A stretch of 64,000 bases of DNA. It comes from Struthidea cinerea. Lineage: Eukaryota > Chordata > Aves > Passeriformes > Corcoracidae. Position 1 is the first letter of the stretch, and the number at the start of each line of letters is the position of its first letter. The translations under genes and the position numbers were made by a program. Where the stretch lies: positions 125,996 to 189,995 of the forward strand of contig VZTI01003888.1 of assembly GCA_013397865.1 (NCBI GenBank), written 5' to 3'. This document shows, in pieces, positions 61,301 through 64,000 of the stretch. Below the pieces are notes generated by a model that ran no database searches, had not been told where the DNA came from, and saw only the letters and a list, made by a program, of their open reading frames with translations.

Positions 61301-63821
61301 CATAGTTGCCGTTCAAGAAAGGTCTCTTTCTGATGATCTTCCAAGCTGTCAAACTGAGACTGAGACATTTTCATGTACCTTCGTATGATATACAACTTCT
61401 CTTCCACACCATACTCTTGCCCTTTAATAGTGAAACAATAAATCCACCAACAGTACCAAACTATGTATTTGCACCAATAAAAAGGAGCAAGAAGGATCTG
61501 AAATAGAAGGATATCATATATTTTGGGCTTCTGATAACCACCCTTTATATCTATTTTATTTTTAATAATGTCTTTGATAATTTCTTCCTCCTCTTCACGG
61601 ATTTCTTCTTTAGACCGCCTGTTCTTGCCTTTTTCTTTAGTCTTGTTGAGCAAACCTTGTTGCCTGGCAATCTCAGTAGCTTGTATACGGTATTTTGGCA
61701 CAGAAGCTAAGTAGTTGATAGCTTCATTGTAACTACTCCACCAGCTGAAGAACTGTAATTTAAGAACAGTAAAAGTGAAAACCATGTTTTTATACAGACA
61801 CATTCCTATTTGGGGGTTTGCCAGAAAAAGAAAAAAGTAATGCTGTCACACACTTTTAACCACAGTTACATTACAGGTACGGTAAAAACTGAAGCTAACA
61901 GTACTTCTGTGGTATTACAGAAGCTATAATCATCCCTCCAAATTCAGTGAAGCACCTGGAAAACAGATGTATAGAAGTGTGTCTCACAGCAATTTACAGT
62001 GACAAGGAAGGACAAGCAGACACTGCTCTGAATGGTTTTGTTCCTGAGAAGATGGCAATCCCATGCAAGTTAATACCAGGCTGTGCCAGCCATTCTCAGA
62101 AGCCCGTCTTCTTATATTTATAAATAAAGCAGCTAGTATATGAACATTTAACATTGTTACCCATTTAAAACGGTTCACTGAACATGGACTAGGTGTGTGA
62201 CAATCTCATTAGCCTGGCAGTGTCCACTTTACAAGACTCAACATACCTCTCTGATCTCCAGCTGCCCACTGGATTTCAAGGGAGTAGGGAAAACAACCCC
62301 AAACAACAAACCAGAAATATACTGCCTGGGTGAACACAGAATCATAGAATATTCTGAGCTGGAACGGACCCACAAGGATCATCAAGTCCAACTCCTAGCC
62401 CTGTACAGCACAACCCTGAGAATGCTTCCTTCTGAAGACAGAAGAAGCCCAAGGACTAGCTGAGAGCTGATGTTGTTCCCATTTAGTGTCCTGCAAATGA
62501 CCTGAGATGAGGCATGGAAAACATGGAAGAAACTAGACTGGCACAAGAGCGAAAAAGTGAGCAGCTTGCTTTCATTCTTGGGACATCCAAGCATGTCTCA
62601 CTGACACAACTTTTTAAACAGTAATACATCTCACACCACTTACCAAGACAAAGTGCAGACATAAACCCACTATACAACCTTAGCAAAGGCCAAGAAGCAG
62701 AAACAAGAGAAAGCAAGATGGGCAAACCAGTTTACATTGATGCTCACACTGAAGTTAGAACCATTTGGCAGTTGGACTCCAGGAAAGTGAGTGTCTCCAC
62801 TTACAGACAAAATAAGAAATAAGACGTGAAATGGAACTTTGCCATTGGAACCAAATCTGAAGAGAAATGAAGTATTTGGCTGAATATGCCATTGGAATTT
62901 ATTATTCCAGGTTCTCCAATTCTGATCAACTTTTTTTTAATTTTAACTTCCACTAAACATTGAGGTACCTGCACCATGTCATAAGCTTCATCCCTTAAAC
63001 TTCTTGGGTATTTTTAATTATGTTTTGAACCAGTGATTTAAAAGATCCTAAAGAGAAGTTACGCATTTTCCTCCTCTTGTGTCAGGAACAGCACAAGTTT
63101 TTTAATCTAAAACACAGTCTGTTTTCTTGATCTTGGATCTACCACCTTCAGAGTAAACTGTGCTGAACTGAATTTGCTTCTCTCCTGACTTCATCCATGT
63201 GGTGCTTAAAATACACCGCAATACAAGATTCACACATTAGTAAACTCCTGATATTCAGTCCTATCATCTGAATTGAGTCTTGAATTCAATTTGCTATTAG
63301 TCTTTTTAAAATTTCCTTACGCATCTTGGCAAACTGACACGTTATTCAGGGCACTAGTCCTGCCTGAGCTGCTCTGAGCCTGCCAGGAAGAACCAAGTAA
63401 ATTCTTCAGAAAAGATGCACCTTGTCTCAACAAAACTAGAAGAAACTTGTCTCTACATTTGTTCAAGGTACCAAGGGAAGTTAAAAATCTGCTAAGTACA
63501 TTCTGACTTCAGGATTTTTGTGGACACCACACAGAACTGGACCACAGCATACAAGAACAGGGCTCCTCACTGACACTTTTTTTTAAATGGCACATTATGA
63601 GAGCTACCACTACTTCTCTTCCTGTTCAGAAACTCACAGAGCAGTACAATGTAAACATGAAATTTTACCTGAAACACAGAGATGGCACACACTGTAACTA
63701 GGATCACTATTGTGACATCTACTTTAGGTGCCAGTCTCCTGCTGTAGTAGTGGTAATAATGTCTGTAATACTCTTCAGGATGATCCAGCATGTAGTCATA
63801 ATCTTTACGTGTTTCTTCATC
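58224..63821 (-). CDS. DNAJC25: DNAJC25, ER membrane J-protein (first exon outside window)
   Basis: DNAJC25 is a multi-pass J-domain co-chaperone, thought to act at the ER membrane. Coding exons here: 63821-63669 (51 codons), 61752-61282 (157 codons) and 58346-58224 (40 codons plus TAA). Together they give 248 residues; human DNAJC25 has about 360, so the signal peptide and J domain lie beyond the window end. Seen: DEETRKDYDYMLDHPEEYYR, then a membrane span (VTIVILVTVCAISVFQ); FFSWWSSYNEAINYLASVPK, a basic/acidic loop (KEKGKNRRSKEEIREEEEEI), a second hydrophobic pair (YDILLFQILLAPFYWCKYIV), then MSQSQFDSLEDHQKETFLER; and a basic tail ([20 protein letters not shown]). All junctions are phase 0. 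Upstream of GNG10 on the same strand, as in human. Confidence 0.96.
58347..61281 (-). other. DNAJC25 intron, 2.9 kb
   Basis: AT-rich; open frames at 58395-58850, 60382-60654 and 60809-61054 have no support. No named repeat. Confidence 0.5.
61282..61752 (-). CDS. DNAJC25: DNAJC25 exon 3
   Basis: Acceptor TTAAATTACAG, donor GAG|GTGGGT. 471 bases, open throughout. The open frame extends beyond both splice sites into the introns, so its ends are set by splice signals and family similarity. Confidence 0.95.
61753..63668 (-). other. DNAJC25 intron, 1.9 kb
   Basis: Contains one short CR1 tail; otherwise nothing recognised. Confidence 0.5.
62337..62470 (-). mobile_element. CR1 LINE 3' tail, sense to DNAJC25
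   Basis: Starts CACAGAATCATAGAATATTC and continues TGGAACGGACCCACAAGGAT and CAAGTCCAACTCCTAGCCCT, the reverse complement of the CR1 3' end. Short, 5'-truncated. Confidence 0.9.
63669..63821 (-). CDS. DNAJC25: DNAJC25 exon 2 (membrane span)
   Basis: Acceptor TCCTGCAG, donor CAG|GTAAAA. Contains EEYYRHYYHYYSRRLAPKVD and the first visible transmembrane helix ending SVFQ. Confidence 0.95.
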
Positions 63822-64000
63822 CTGCAGGATGTGATGAAAAACTCATTCAGGTTTAAATTCCCGTTTTCACTTGCTCTGTTATACCCGTGTTTTACATCTC
63901 ATTCGGACCATGCTGCTGTAAAACTGGCAACAGCCCAAGTGAATATGAAACATAGAGGAAATTCATCCTTTTCTCATATTCTCAATTAATTTGTTTTCAC

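Overview
The window is nuclear DNA of a bird. It has intron-rich vertebrate genes, CR1 LINE copies ending in the ATTCTATGA-type 3' repeat, and ERVL-type LTRs of a kind I know mainly from neoavian genomes. The species cannot be fixed from the sequence. The gene order (SHOC1 facing GNG10, with DNAJC25 upstream of GNG10) matches human 9q31.3. That block is expected on the Z chromosome in birds, but this is inference.

From about 1 to 38.03 kb the + strand carries SHOC1 (the vertebrate ZIP2 homologue, a meiotic crossover factor). Twenty-four exons could be chained with consistent reading phase and splice sites, giving about 1,265 codons to the stop at 37,960. Only the N-terminal exons lie upstream of the window. 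Introns hold a full-width degenerate CR1 (21.8-23.9 kb), a short CR1 tail (13.3-13.5 kb) and several microsatellites.

From 38.0 to 44.7 kb is a convergent intergenic stretch with a 121-base N gap. On the minus strand, 48.1-44.7 kb is GNG10, a complete two-exon, 68-residue G-protein gamma subunit that starts in a CpG island. Upstream of it (48.4-57.0 kb) is a transposon-rich block: a 177-base purine tract, CR1 pieces in both orientations, a CR1 split by an LTR-like insert, an isolated ERVL LTR, and a wrecked ERVL provirus whose 5' LTR and leader appear inverted. From 58.2 kb to the window end (minus strand) are the last three exons of DNAJC25, a multi-pass ER J-protein; its first exon with the J domain lies beyond the window.

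I found no CRISPR, operon, prokaryotic-type system or RNA gene, and no evidence of a wholly new system. The most useful leads are the phase-0 junctions that would let DNAJC25 splice in frame into GNG10 exon 2, the rearranged ERVL provirus, and an alternative splice pair in SHOC1.
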